Positions 52,083 through 61,203 of a stretch of 64,000 nucleotides of DNA are shown here, in pieces (position 1 is the stretch's first letter; the number at the start of each line of letters is the position of its first letter). Made by a program: the position numbers and the translations under genes. Source of the stretch: Actinomycetota bacterium (lineage in GTDB: Bacteria > Actinomycetota > Acidimicrobiia > IMCC26256 > PALSA-610); contig SXJP01000023.1 in NCBI GenBank assembly GCA_005779395.1, positions 1-64,000 of the forward strand. Reading direction: 5' to 3'. The notes beneath the pieces are model-generated. The model did no database searches. It had not been told where the DNA came from and saw nothing but the letters and a program-made list of their open reading frames with translations.

Positions 52083-53993
52083 TTATGCTGATACCGCGAT
52101 GTCCTCTGATTCTTCGGCTGCCTGAACAGCGGCCATCTCATCGACTATCCCACGGAGGACCGCGACGACTTGTTCGCCAGGGACATCTGGGTCTAGGTGC
52201 CTGACCCGCTCCGGCATAACGCAAGGAACAGCAACTGCGTCAATCAGTTCGTGGCGTGGCGTGCGAGCGTCTTCGAAATCTCCGAACAAGTCCTCGTGCA
52301 ACTTTTCTCCGGGCCGAAGACCCGTAAACTCAATCGGCACCGGCACTGCTGCGAGTCCCGCTAGCCGGCGAGCTACTTCGGCTATGCGCACAGGATCGCC
52401 CATGTCGAGCACGAGCGCCTCGCCAGGGTCGCCAAGTGCTCCCGCCTGGATAACGAGTTGCACAGCTTCTTCTATCGTCATGAAGAATCGTGTTGCGTCA
52501 GGGTGGGTAACCGTCAGTGGGCCACCAGCTGCGATTTGTGCTCTGAAGGTCGTTAGGACAGATCCGCGGCTGCCAAGAACGTTGCCGAATCGCACCGACA
52601 GATACCGCTGTCCACAAGAGGTTGCTGCGTCGGCCGTGAGGCCCTCGGCGATCCGCTTCGAATAGCCAAGCACGCTGATCGGATTTGCGGCCTTGTCTGT
52701 CGAGATGTTGACGAAGGTGGTCACGCCGGATGCCATCGCGGCATCGAGGACACTTGAGGTCCCCCATACGTTGGTTTTCAGCGCTTCTACAGGATGAGCT
52801 TGTAGCAACGGGAGGTGCTTGAGGGCCGCCGCATGGAACACAACATCTGGGCGGCGCTCCATGAATAGGCGCTTGACCCTCGCCCTGTCTCGGATGTCCA
52901 AGAGCAATAGATTCGGCGAATCGAGTAGCGCCCTGCCTTCTAGCGACAACTGGACGCCATGAAGCGCAGACTCATCTCGATCGACCATGATCAACTCGGC
53001 TGGCTCGAAGTTCGCGATCTGCCTGCACAGTTCCGACCCAATCGAACCGCCAGCACCTGTGACGACAACAACCTTGCCTGTTAGGTACTGCGAGATCTCT
53101 GCGACGTTGGTCTCGACCTGGTGTCGACCGAGCAGATCTGCCTCGGTCGGTGTGCGAATGTCGCCAAGGTTGATTTCGGCGCCAAGTAACTCTCCTACAG
53201 AAGGCAGCACCCGAAGCTTCAGACCTAGAGGCACAACAAGGTCAGCGATTTCTCGAAGCACTGAGCCGTCCGCGCTAGGGACAGCGACTAGGACCATGTC
53301 GGCACCAACGCGGTCGGCGACTGCAGCAAGGTCATCTCGGGTTCCAGCGACGCGAATCCCCATGATCGACAACTGTGAACGACTCGGGTCGTCATCGAGA
53401 ACCGCGACCGGGATGTGTGGGCTATTGGCATCTCCGAGCATCGCTCTGATCGCTTGTTGGCCACCGCCACCTGCGCCAAACACGATGACCCTTGAACGTC
53501 CTTCGCCCTGCGGTCGGCGACGACGATCAGCCACGAGACGCCACGCATAGCGAATCCCAGCCGCGTTGGCGAGCACGAATATCCCGGAACCAAGCGACGA
53601 TGAGAGTGGCATGACGCGTCCATTGGCGAGGACAAAGCCAGACAAGACATCGCCGACCGTGACGATCGAAATTGTGATGAATATAGTCTTCGCGAGAGCC
53701 GCGACCTCCTCGAAGGACCCGAATACCCAGCCGCCGCAATAAATGCCCGTCCTGCGACCAGCTAGATACTGAATGGCCAGAACTCCAGGCAGACTAGCGA
53801 GCATTTCCAAATGGTGAACGCGCTCGAAATCCATGTCATAGCGCAAGAGCGCAGCCGACCAGACCCCTATGGTTACGGCTACGGCATCAATCGCGAACCT
53901 GCCTAGGTGTTTCCTAGAAGCGTCAGAGGCACTCGGTATCGAGTCCTGCCATCGCCGTATGCGCCCTTTACCCATTGCGCCCCTAGTTGTCAC
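52083..53993 (-). CDS. CapD/FlaA1-like UDP-sugar 4,6-dehydratase, membrane type
   Basis: 636 residues: four membrane helices (about 30-160), an N-terminal Rossmann domain (VIVFGAGGGGQQAIRAML), and a C-terminal dehydratase domain with VVVTGAGGSIGSELCRQI, DVVFHAAALKHLPL, NISTDKAANP and GYSKRIAEGL plus FTGLRPGEKLHEDLF. Typical of UDP-GlcNAc 4,6-dehydratases that start UDP-QuiNAc or bacillosamine-type synthesis. The DegT aminotransferase upstream would use the keto-sugar. GTG 53993, or ATG 53975. Confidence 0.92.
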   Translation of the reverse strand: MTTRGAMGKGRIRRWQDSIPSASDASRKHLGRFAIDAVAVTIGVWSAALLRYDMDFERVHHLEMLASLPGVLAIQYLAGRRTGIYCGGWVFGSFEEVAALAKTIFITISIVTVGDVLSGFVLANGRVMPLSSSLGSGIFVLANAAGIRYAWRLVADRRRRPQGEGRSRVIVFGAGGGGQQAIRAMLGDANSPHIPVAVLDDDPSRSQLSIMGIRVAGTRDDLAAVADRVGADMVLVAVPSADGSVLREIADLVVPLGLKLRVLPSVGELLGAEINLGDIRTPTEADLLGRHQVETNVAEISQYLTGKVVVVTGAGGSIGSELCRQIANFEPAELIMVDRDESALHGVQLSLEGRALLDSPNLLLLDIRDRARVKRLFMERRPDVVFHAAALKHLPLLQAHPVEALKTNVWGTSSVLDAAMASGVTTFVNISTDKAANPISVLGYSKRIAEGLTADAATSCGQRYLSVRFGNVLGSRGSVLTTFRAQIAAGGPLTVTHPDATRFFMTIEEAVQLVIQAGALGDPGEALVLDMGDPVRIAEVARRLAGLAAVPVPIEFTGLRPGEKLHEDLFGDFEDARTPRHELIDAVAVPCVMPERVRHLDPDVPGEQVVAVLRGIVDEMAAVQAAEESEDIAVSA

Positions 53994-54321
53994 GAATCAA
54001 GCTGACATAGCCGAACTGGAACCAAAACCACGTCCAACCGATGGATCGAGCATGCGTGCTCGCCACCCTCAGCAAGGACCCGTCTTTCGTTTTCGTTCGC
54101 ATCAGGGCGCCCGACCCTCTGTCCACCCCACGGGAACCCGAAACCTTCCCATGAACGACGGTGAGTCGCGCTGATTGCGATTAGTAGTTTTGTCGGTATC
54201 GGGTAGTCACCGCAATAGGCAGAATCGCATTACTAGGCCGTTTCCGATCCGATTCGGACGTAACATCATGATTGGTTTCGCGAAGGTGGCGAACCTTTCC
54301 AGTGCGTCTGGTCGCACGATG
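53994..54321 (-). other. 328-base gap between GT2 and CapD genes
   Basis: I see no coding sequence here. It holds a 6-bp hairpin CGAGCA-TGCG-TGCTCG at 54047-54062, a palindromic GGGCGCCC near 54106, and a TCCGA/TCGGA repeat near 54243. The GT2 gene upstream and CapD downstream read in the same direction, so it may contain a terminator and the CapD promoter, but neither is clear. Confidence 0.3.
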
Positions 54322-55305
54322 TCAGGCGTCGTCCGTCTGCGAGGCACGAGCCACACGTCGACACGCTGCCCTCATGATGTGTGCCAATTGCACCAACGAC
54401 GCGGCGAACCTGGCGTCGGCAGAGCCGAAAGCCATGGCAGCGAACCGGATCGCTAATGCGCGGCGCCCCGACGCGGCGAGTCTGCGTGCTATGTCATAAC
54501 ACTCGCGGGCTAGCAACCTTCCTCCAGCGGCGTGTAGCGCCAAGCCGTGGAGTTCCAAAACATCGAGGTGTGCCTGCCACTGCTTAGCAAGATCAGCTGA
54601 AAGGCTGTCTTCCCTCAAGCGATACCAACCGAGTGGCTCCGATATCCGACCCACGAGAGCGCCGCCGAGCATGAACCGAATCCACAGGTCGTAGTCCTCG
54701 GCACGCCGCCGCCGAACGTCGAAGTCACCAAAGGCTTCGAATAGGTCGCGTCGGATTAGGCATGCAACCGACATGAAATTGGCTTGAGCTATCCAACGCA
54801 GTTGTTCTGCATTGTCAGCCTCCGGGAAGGCATCGGCGATCTGATCGCCGAAATAACGCTTATCGGTTCGCGTGTCGTCGTACATCAAGTAACAGTCGGT
54901 TGTGACCCAACCAACGTCGGCGTTCTGGCGCAGGTAGTTCATTGCAGTCGCGCATTTCTCGGGCATCCAGATGTCGTCAGCATCGAGCAGCCCTATGACT
55001 TCGCCGTGGCTCTCAGCTACGCCGCGATTGCGCGCGCCTGCAAGTCCACGATTCTCTTGACGAACGAGTACGACCTCTCGATGATCTAAATAACGAGATG
55101 CGATAGCGGCAGTGTCGTCTGTTGAGCCGTCGTCGACAACGACTACTTCAAGTGGCCGATAAGTCTGAGCGAGTGCAGATTCGATTGCTTCAGCCAAAAA
55201 AGCAGCAGCGTTGTAAGCAGGAATGACTATGGAGCACAGCGAATCCGCTTGGAGCGCCCGATACGACAGCTTCGCGTTCTGAGCCGACTCGCGGCGAATG
55301 CTCAC
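54322..55305 (-). CDS. Family 2 glycosyltransferase
   Basis: 327 residues from GTG 55305, which overlaps the DegT stop (GTGA). Features: CSIVIPAYNAAAFLAEAIES, VVDDGSTDDT (first Asp site), RNRGVAESHGEVIGLLDADDIW (metal DxD) and RRAEDYDLWIR (catalytic ED-Y). Makes a glycosidic bond in the cytoplasm. The C-terminal part has helical repeats. First sugar-adding enzyme after the aminotransferase in this operon. Confidence 0.9.
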   Translation of the reverse strand: MSIRRESAQNAKLSYRALQADSLCSIVIPAYNAAAFLAEAIESALAQTYRPLEVVVVDDGSTDDTAAIASRYLDHREVVLVRQENRGLAGARNRGVAESHGEVIGLLDADDIWMPEKCATAMNYLRQNADVGWVTTDCYLMYDDTRTDKRYFGDQIADAFPEADNAEQLRWIAQANFMSVACLIRRDLFEAFGDFDVRRRRAEDYDLWIRFMLGGALVGRISEPLGWYRLREDSLSADLAKQWQAHLDVLELHGLALHAAGGRLLARECYDIARRLAASGRRALAIRFAAMAFGSADARFAASLVQLAHIMRAACRRVARASQTDDA

Positions 55306-56483
55306 GCCGCGTGGGTACAAGCTGCGCCGTTGCGCCCGATCCGCGCGATGCATTCGACAATTACATCGAGGTCGGACTCCGACAGCGCTGGATAAATCGG
55401 CAGGCTCACGACTTTGGCAGATAGCGAATCAGTGACTGGTAGCTCAACGCCGCTTATGGCATGCGAATCTTGACGATGCACCGGCGGATCGAAATAGTTG
55501 CGCGTGTCGACACCTTCGGCTCTGAGAGCGTGCACGAGCAAGTTCCGCGAGGCCCCGAATTCTTCTGCATCAATCGCGATCGTGAAGTCTTTGTATGACG
55601 ACGTGTCGCCGTCGCTCACTACCTGGCAACGCACTCCTGGAACTATCGCGAGCGCTTCGCGATAACGAGCAGCGCGACCAAGCCGTAACGCTTTGTTCTC
55701 CGCGTATGAGTCGAGCGAACACAAGGCGACGGCGGCGTGCATCTCGCTCATCCGACCATTTAGCCCAACAAACTTGGTGTTGTAATCACCAGGATTGCCA
55801 TAATCGCGACCTAGACGCAACCCTTCTGCTAACGCAGCATCGTTGGTTGTAACGAGGCCGCCTTCGCCCGCCACTACGGGCTTCGTTGGTGTGAGACTAA
55901 AGACTTCGGCAATGCCGTGCCCACCGATTGGTCGCTCAGCAGTACGCGCACCTAGCCCATGAGCAGCGTCGAACAACACAGGTACACCCAAATCTGCGCC
56001 GAGTGCCTCTACTGCTCTCGGGTCGCATGGTGCGCCAAACACGTGGGTTGCCATTATCGCCCCGATAGGTCTATTACCGGCCTGCAGAGCGCGTTCCTTT
56101 GCGTCGGCAAGGTCAAGCTGAAACGTGCTCGGGTCGCATTCCACGAACCGGATACCGCGTGCATTCCATGCGACAGCGTGTGCCGATGCAGAGAAAGTAA
56201 AACTAGGAAGCAGCACATCACCGTCTGGTTCGAGTAGCCGCAACACGAGCATTAGACCGGTCGTGCATGAACTAACTGCGACGACGTGGTCGACATCAAC
56301 GAGTTCAGCTACGGCTTCTTCAAGCTGTCTAACGAGAGGTCCGTTCGTAAGAATGCCAGCGTCGTATGACGGAGCGAGACGCGCGAAAACGGCATCGCGC
56401 GGTGGTGCCGGTGGACGCACAAACGGAATTCCTCCCGGAAATGCTGGCTGGCCACCGAGCAGTGCTGGCTTCGAGTCGTTCAC
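55302..56483 (-). CDS. DegT/DnrJ/EryC1 sugar aminotransferase
   Basis: PLP enzyme adding an amino group to a keto-sugar nucleotide. 393 residues with SSCTTGLMLVLRLL, the DxxxAHG motif LFDAAHGLGA, and the PLP-lysine region FSLTPTKPVVAGEGGLVTT, plus GLNGRMSEMHAAVAL. It suits the CapD-like dehydratase nearby (UDP-4-keto-6-deoxy sugars). ATG 56483 overlaps the WecA-like gene's stop (ATGA). Confidence 0.92.
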   Translation of the reverse strand: MNDSKPALLGGQPAFPGGIPFVRPPAPPRDAVFARLAPSYDAGILTNGPLVRQLEEAVAELVDVDHVVAVSSCTTGLMLVLRLLEPDGDVLLPSFTFSASAHAVAWNARGIRFVECDPSTFQLDLADAKERALQAGNRPIGAIMATHVFGAPCDPRAVEALGADLGVPVLFDAAHGLGARTAERPIGGHGIAEVFSLTPTKPVVAGEGGLVTTNDAALAEGLRLGRDYGNPGDYNTKFVGLNGRMSEMHAAVALCSLDSYAENKALRLGRAARYREALAIVPGVRCQVVSDGDTSSYKDFTIAIDAEEFGASRNLLVHALRAEGVDTRNYFDPPVHRQDSHAISGVELPVTDSLSAKVVSLPIYPALSESDLDVIVECIARIGRNGAACTHAA

Positions 56484-57466
56484 TCTTTGGACCTCTCACT
56501 ATCAGGAGACACGGACCCGGCCCGGTGGACTGGAGTCACGAAGCCGCCGAATACAACAACAAGTGCAAGTAGAAATACCACACCACCAAGAACACCGAAT
56601 GCAAGGACTGAATGCCTTTTAGGGACTAACAGGCCAAAAGCACTAATGCACGCCTGAAGCGAAATCATGACGAGTACAGATTGACCTCGACCTAACCCTC
56701 GGTCGACAAGTTGGTCATACACATGGCTACGGTCACCGAGAAAGAGGGGCCTGCGGGCGATGGCTCGCCGGGTAATTGCGACAGCAGTATCGAGAACCGG
56801 AACTGCGACGAACAGTGGGACAACCGCCCACGACGTCGCTCCACCGGGATTGTCGAGTGCTGACACACCAAGAATTGCGATAAGAACGCCGAGCAGATAC
56901 GAGCCAGAGTCGCCTAGATAGATGCGCGCAGGCGGCCTGTTGAACAACAAGAATCCGCACAATGCTCCGGCGGTGATGAACGCGATCTGTCTACCGCCAC
57001 CACCATAAATAGCAAAACTGACTGCCACCATCAACGCGGTCCCGCTAGCTAGACCATCGAGTCCGTCAATCAGGTTCACAGCGTTCACAAGTCCGACGAC
57101 AATCAAAGCGGTAAGCAGCACCCCGAAGATGCCGCCAGGTGGGCAAGTCACTACGAGGCCAGAGATGATACCGACAGCGAACTCAAGCGCGAGCCTGACA
57201 CGAGCAGAGATCGCTGCGACGTCGTCGACCAGACCGAGGCCTGCAGCTAATCCCGCAGGCAACAACAACACGGGCCGAACTACGCCTAGAGGCCACGCGA
57301 TTGCAAGGAGCATCGCGAGTCCGCCGAGGTACGGCACGGCCGCAGTCTGGACTTTAAGTGGCCCAGGCTTGTCAGTGATTCCGAGCCGTATTGCTACCAC
57401 AACAGCGCACGGCGTAGTTGCTAGCGACGCCAAGAACGAAGCTCCAAATGCCATTTGAGAATTCAT
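56480..57466 (-). CDS. WecA/MraY-like polyprenyl-phosphate sugar transferase
   Basis: Initiating enzyme moving GlcNAc-1-P or a related sugar-1-P to undecaprenyl phosphate. 328 residues, about ten helices, with Mg/substrate Asp81-82 (GLVDDVA), NLIDGLDGLA at 131-140, YLGDSGS at 183-189 and FLGDRSHVYDQLVDRG near 242. The final His/Asp motif matches WecA-type members. It is the second initiating enzyme in the window, so this locus makes its own polymer. Confidence 0.9.
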   Translation of the reverse strand: MNSQMAFGASFLASLATTPCAVVVAIRLGITDKPGPLKVQTAAVPYLGGLAMLLAIAWPLGVVRPVLLLPAGLAAGLGLVDDVAAISARVRLALEFAVGIISGLVVTCPPGGIFGVLLTALIVVGLVNAVNLIDGLDGLASGTALMVAVSFAIYGGGGRQIAFITAGALCGFLLFNRPPARIYLGDSGSYLLGVLIAILGVSALDNPGGATSWAVVPLFVAVPVLDTAVAITRRAIARRPLFLGDRSHVYDQLVDRGLGRGQSVLVMISLQACISAFGLLVPKRHSVLAFGVLGGVVFLLALVVVFGGFVTPVHRAGSVSPDSERSKE

Positions 57467-58104
57467 GATCGCGGTTCCTGGCGCGATGGATCTTGGGATG
57501 CCGTCGGATCCGACCGCCGAACGAATACGGTGCTCGCGGTTGAGCCATGGACAGAGATCTCGTGCAACTCTGTGTAACCAGCGCCTAAATAAAGAGCTGC
57601 AGCCGCGGCGTTGTCCGTAGCTGCGACAACTTTGACGGCACTGACATGCCTGCGATCCATTTCTCCACTCACGGCGTCAACTAAGAGACGACCGATCCCC
57701 CGTTTGCCGCTACTTCTCGCGACCGACACTGCAATTATTTCGGCTGTCGGCAAATCCGAAGTTGCTCCGCTCGCGCTCGCTGGGTAACGGAGCGTTTCCC
57801 AAACGCGTTTGGCTGACAGAACAATTCTCGGAGCTGCCCTAAGCCCCGCTCGGATGCCATCACGAATCATGAATGTGCGGTAGAAGCCACCGATCGACTC
57901 TGTTGCGGCAACGAAACCGATCACTTCGTTACGGTCGACAGCAACGTATGCAAAGGAGTGCTCGGTGCGAACGATGCGGCCATATATGCGCCGCAAGAAT
58001 GCAACACCGAGTGAAGGCAAAAACCCTTCAGAAATTCGGTCGCAATGCAGCGATGCCATGCGGGATGCGTCTAGAAGCTCGGCGCGGCGAATTTCAACCA
58101 TCAT
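57463..58104 (-). CDS. GNAT acetyltransferase
   Basis: 213 residues from ATG 58104 (second ATG 58101; the frame to 58119 lies in the GT4 gene). Acetyl-CoA binding pattern EIIAVSVARSSGKRGIGRLLVDAV and ATDNAAAAALYLGAGYTELHE. It may acetylate an amino sugar made by the DegT enzyme, similar to WecD/PglD functions. Its 5' end overlaps the upstream GT4 gene by 11 bases. Confidence 0.8.
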   Translation of the reverse strand: MMVEIRRAELLDASRMASLHCDRISEGFLPSLGVAFLRRIYGRIVRTEHSFAYVAVDRNEVIGFVAATESIGGFYRTFMIRDGIRAGLRAAPRIVLSAKRVWETLRYPASASGATSDLPTAEIIAVSVARSSGKRGIGRLLVDAVSGEMDRRHVSAVKVVAATDNAAAAALYLGAGYTELHEISVHGSTASTVFVRRSDPTASQDPSRQEPRS

Positions 58105-59272
58105 CGGAATCCGCGGCAATTAGACGAGCGTAGGTTGCGAGCGTCGTGTCGATTATTCGCTGTTGATCGAACTCGCTGGTTGCCTTGGCTCGCGCAGCGA
58201 GTCCCATCTTGGTGCGAAGCTCCGAATCGTTAGCGAGCTGAGCGATGGCGGACGCAAGCGCCTCCACATCGCCAAGTTGCACCAAGCGACCAGTTACGTT
58301 GTCGGCGACGACTTGTCGGCAACCCCTGATGTTTGTGGCAACGACCGCTAAGCCCATCGCACTGGCTTCCATGGCTGAACGAGGAAAACCCTCGCGATGC
58401 GACGCGAGGGCATAAAGATCACATGCCGCATAGACAGCTTCGATATCGTCACGCATTCCAAGGAACTTGACGTTGCCGATCGCTTCAGCCATGGCTATTT
58501 CATCAGGCGTGATTGCATCTGCCTTTTCTGGATCTGCTGGACCCACGATCGCGAACACAACGTTTGGCGAGCTCTTAGTCAAGAGGCGTGCTGCGCCAAA
58601 TATTTCGCGCAGTCCCTTTTCCAACACGAGTCTCCCGACGACACCACACACAACTTGTTGGTCGGTAGCGCCGATCTGTTTGCGTATAAGTGCAGCTTTG
58701 CTTGCATCTACCTTCGAACTGTCGAACCGAGCAAGATCGATCCCGTTACCTAGAACCTTGATACGGTCGGCTGGCACGCCGATTTTGCGCAACACCGATA
58801 CGTCTTCTTCGTTCTGCAACAGTTCGGCGTTGCTACAGCCCGCGGCGATTCGCTCGAGGCTATAGACAACGGCTCTCTTGGCGAGCCTGTCTTCCGGTAC
58901 GGCATACAGACCATGGACCGTGTTGACCACGACTGGCACCCTCGCGATTCTGGCCGCAAGCCGCCCGTAGATGCCTGGCTTGGGATTGTGGGTGTGCACA
59001 ATGTCTGGTCGGAGAGACCGAAACGCACGTACCAGCTCAGCTAGAGCTAACAGATCGCGATGTGGGGCCATTGAGCGGGTGGCGTTGCCGAGTGAGTAAT
59101 GACGAATGCCCCACGATTCGAGTTCGCGCGCATATGGGCCAGTGGCCGACATGCCGATTACTTCGTAACCGGCCTCTTGGAACGCGCGTAATTGCGGCCC
59201 TAGCAGCAGAGCCAGACTGATATCTGTGGTTGTCAGATGTATCAGCCTCGGCGGCTTCTTAGTCGACTTCAT
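58094..59272 (-). CDS. Family 4 glycosyltransferase
   Basis: 392-residue GT-B enzyme. N-terminal LIHLTTTDISLALLLGPQLRAFQEAGYEVIGMSA, PDIVHTHNPKPGIYGRLAARIARVPVVVNTVHGLY, then donor-site VVGRLVLEKGLREIF and SHREGFPRSAMEASAMGLAVVATNIRGC (the EX7E-type motif). Resembles CapM/PimB-like transferases. ATGA overlap with the deacetylase gene. Confidence 0.92.
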   Translation of the reverse strand: MKSTKKPPRLIHLTTTDISLALLLGPQLRAFQEAGYEVIGMSATGPYARELESWGIRHYSLGNATRSMAPHRDLLALAELVRAFRSLRPDIVHTHNPKPGIYGRLAARIARVPVVVNTVHGLYAVPEDRLAKRAVVYSLERIAAGCSNAELLQNEEDVSVLRKIGVPADRIKVLGNGIDLARFDSSKVDASKAALIRKQIGATDQQVVCGVVGRLVLEKGLREIFGAARLLTKSSPNVVFAIVGPADPEKADAITPDEIAMAEAIGNVKFLGMRDDIEAVYAACDLYALASHREGFPRSAMEASAMGLAVVATNIRGCRQVVADNVTGRLVQLGDVEALASAIAQLANDSELRTKMGLAARAKATSEFDQQRIIDTTLATYARLIAADSDDG

Positions 59273-60099
59273 TGCACAGCTTCTGCATAGCGCCGACGGT
59301 TGACTAGCACTCTGAGTCGATCTTCGAGGGCCATGCCGCCATCACACTTTTTTCGGAACCAACGCATGTCATCGTTGACCTGTATTGGCGAACGATAGAG
59401 AAGGTATGGGTCGGCGTCGCCGTAACGATTCGGGCGCGTGCCAGCAATTGATGCGGATCGGAAACGTTCGCGAACTGCCGCGTCGGCAACTGGCGACGGC
59501 GACAGCGCTTTCGGATATGCGAAGTCGAGCGGGACCTTGCCTAGCTTCGACGTGATGAGATCAATCGACGTGTCGAGTTCTCTAGCCACTTCGTTATTTG
59601 CAAGTCGATCCAATAGTGCGTGACTGTGGGTATGGCTACCGACATCCATCAGTCCCGTAGATACACAGTCTGCGAGCGCCTGCCACGAAAGCGGCTTGCC
59701 GTTGTCGGGAAAATCTTCGCCATTCTCGACGAACCGCGTCGCTAGGTAAAGCGTCGAGGGAATCCCGAACTCTTGCATAATTGGCATAGCGATATCGGCG
59801 ATGTCTGCGGTGCCGTCATCGAATGTGATGGCTATCGGCGACTCGATTGTTTGGGCAGGTTGTTCCGAACCTCTGCTCGGTTCAAGTCTCCGCAGAGCGT
59901 CCGAGAGAGACACGACTCGGCCCGACTCACTTAGTTCGGCCATCTGCCTTCTAAACAGATCCGCGGGCAAGTCGACCGCCATAGATGTACGGCCACCAAC
60001 GCGGTGGTAGATCAACACGACCACGCCCGGATGACGCGGCGTGATCGCGTCGTAGCCAGCCGCCAACGACTTCACAATTTTTTGAGCAATTCTCGCCAC
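59269..60099 (-). CDS. Polysaccharide deacetylase family protein
   Basis: 276 residues. The NodB-type site has AITFDDGTADIADI (two Asp, metal and base) and SHTHSHALL (HxxxH). No clear signal peptide, though the N-terminal region is hydrophobic in part. Could deacetylate GlcNAc residues of the lipid-linked or finished glycan. GTG start at 60099; coupled to the GT4 gene. Confidence 0.85.
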   Translation of the reverse strand: MARIAQKIVKSLAAGYDAITPRHPGVVVLIYHRVGGRTSMAVDLPADLFRRQMAELSESGRVVSLSDALRRLEPSRGSEQPAQTIESPIAITFDDGTADIADIAMPIMQEFGIPSTLYLATRFVENGEDFPDNGKPLSWQALADCVSTGLMDVGSHTHSHALLDRLANNEVARELDTSIDLITSKLGKVPLDFAYPKALSPSPVADAAVRERFRSASIAGTRPNRYGDADPYLLYRSPIQVNDDMRWFRKKCDGGMALEDRLRVLVNRRRYAEAVQ

Positions 60100-60183
60100 G
60101 CTTAGATGTACTCCAGTATTCGGCGTGCGGTTAACGACCGCAAGCGTAACGCCATCGATCCGCCACGATGTTCCGGCAGTGTT

Positions 60184-61203
60184 TCAAAACAGCTCAATAT
60201 CGCCGAGTGTCAGAGCGAGGTCCGCGCTTTTTGGAACTTGTGAACGCTCAAGCGTCAAGTGTCGCCAAGTCAGTACCGGACCTTGCCGTGGGAATGGCAA
60301 GAAACCCGGCACGCGGTCGCCGAGAGCGATCGCAAAATCGCAATCGGCTGCTTTGCGAACTTGTCGCGCTAATGCGCGTGCGGCGTTCGGCTTTCCCGAA
60401 GGAATGATCAGCTCTACCAATGCGGCCTCGCGCGCTTCGCCACGACGTCGTACGCGAAAGATTGCGAGTCCGCCCTCAATCCCTCCGGAGCCAACGACGG
60501 CGCGATAACCAAGCAGCGGTGTCGCGTAACGCCACGCCAAGAACTCGGCGGACTTCTTAGTCTGCAATCTCTGATCTTGCTTTCGGGTACTTGCGAGGAG
60601 CGCCGTCACCGCCGCCGCGTCGGACAGCACATCAGAAGCTGAGGCTCCACCGGTCGAAACCTCTGACCATCGCTCAGCAGGCACACGCGCCCTCAGCATC
60701 CGACGAATCGCGAATGGACTACTAGGCCGTACTGACACCGGTAATCGACCGACTACTTGCCAATCCATTTTGAGATATCCGGGTCGGCTTTGGTCATTCG
60801 GTGTGTTGAACACAAAGTCGACTGCCGCACCGAAGGTCTCGGACTCGCCTCCGAGTTCTGAAAGACCCAACTTGGTGAGTCTGGTAAATATCCCGCGCCC
60901 TTGATACTCGGGATGCGTAGCGGTATCTACCGCGCGCACTGCTGAGAAGTCACGCACGCCGTCGCTGAACTGCCAACGCATCAACACGCGAATGCCTACG
61001 ATCTTTTCTCCATCTACAGCTACCCACGCTGGCGAGACTCCGAACGAGTTCTCCTCGTGTTTCCAGGCGTAGAGAGCTTCGAATCTCGGATCGTCCTCAC
61101 GGCCCAACGACGCAGCCAACAAAGCAATCACGGCCTGACGGTCCACGGACCGATACGCGCGCAACTCGAGTCCGTCATCGACTCTGTTCGTGCCCGCGTT
61201 CAA
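60184..61203 (-). CDS. GNAT-fold acetyltransferase with C-terminal extension
   Basis: 339 residues. The first half is a GNAT domain with RAVDTATHPEYQGRGIFTRLTKLG; the second half (about 185-339) includes FLAWRYATPLLGYRAVVG and a GNAT-like tail, as in uncharacterised double-domain acyltransferases of exopolysaccharide loci. Possibly acetylates an amino sugar. ATGA overlap with the GT4 gene upstream; 84-base gap to the deacetylase. Confidence 0.75.
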   Translation of the reverse strand: MNAGTNRVDDGLELRAYRSVDRQAVIALLAASLGREDDPRFEALYAWKHEENSFGVSPAWVAVDGEKIVGIRVLMRWQFSDGVRDFSAVRAVDTATHPEYQGRGIFTRLTKLGLSELGGESETFGAAVDFVFNTPNDQSRPGYLKMDWQVVGRLPVSVRPSSPFAIRRMLRARVPAERWSEVSTGGASASDVLSDAAAVTALLASTRKQDQRLQTKKSAEFLAWRYATPLLGYRAVVGSGGIEGGLAIFRVRRRGEAREAALVELIIPSGKPNAARALARQVRKAADCDFAIALGDRVPGFLPFPRQGPVLTWRHLTLERSQVPKSADLALTLGDIELF

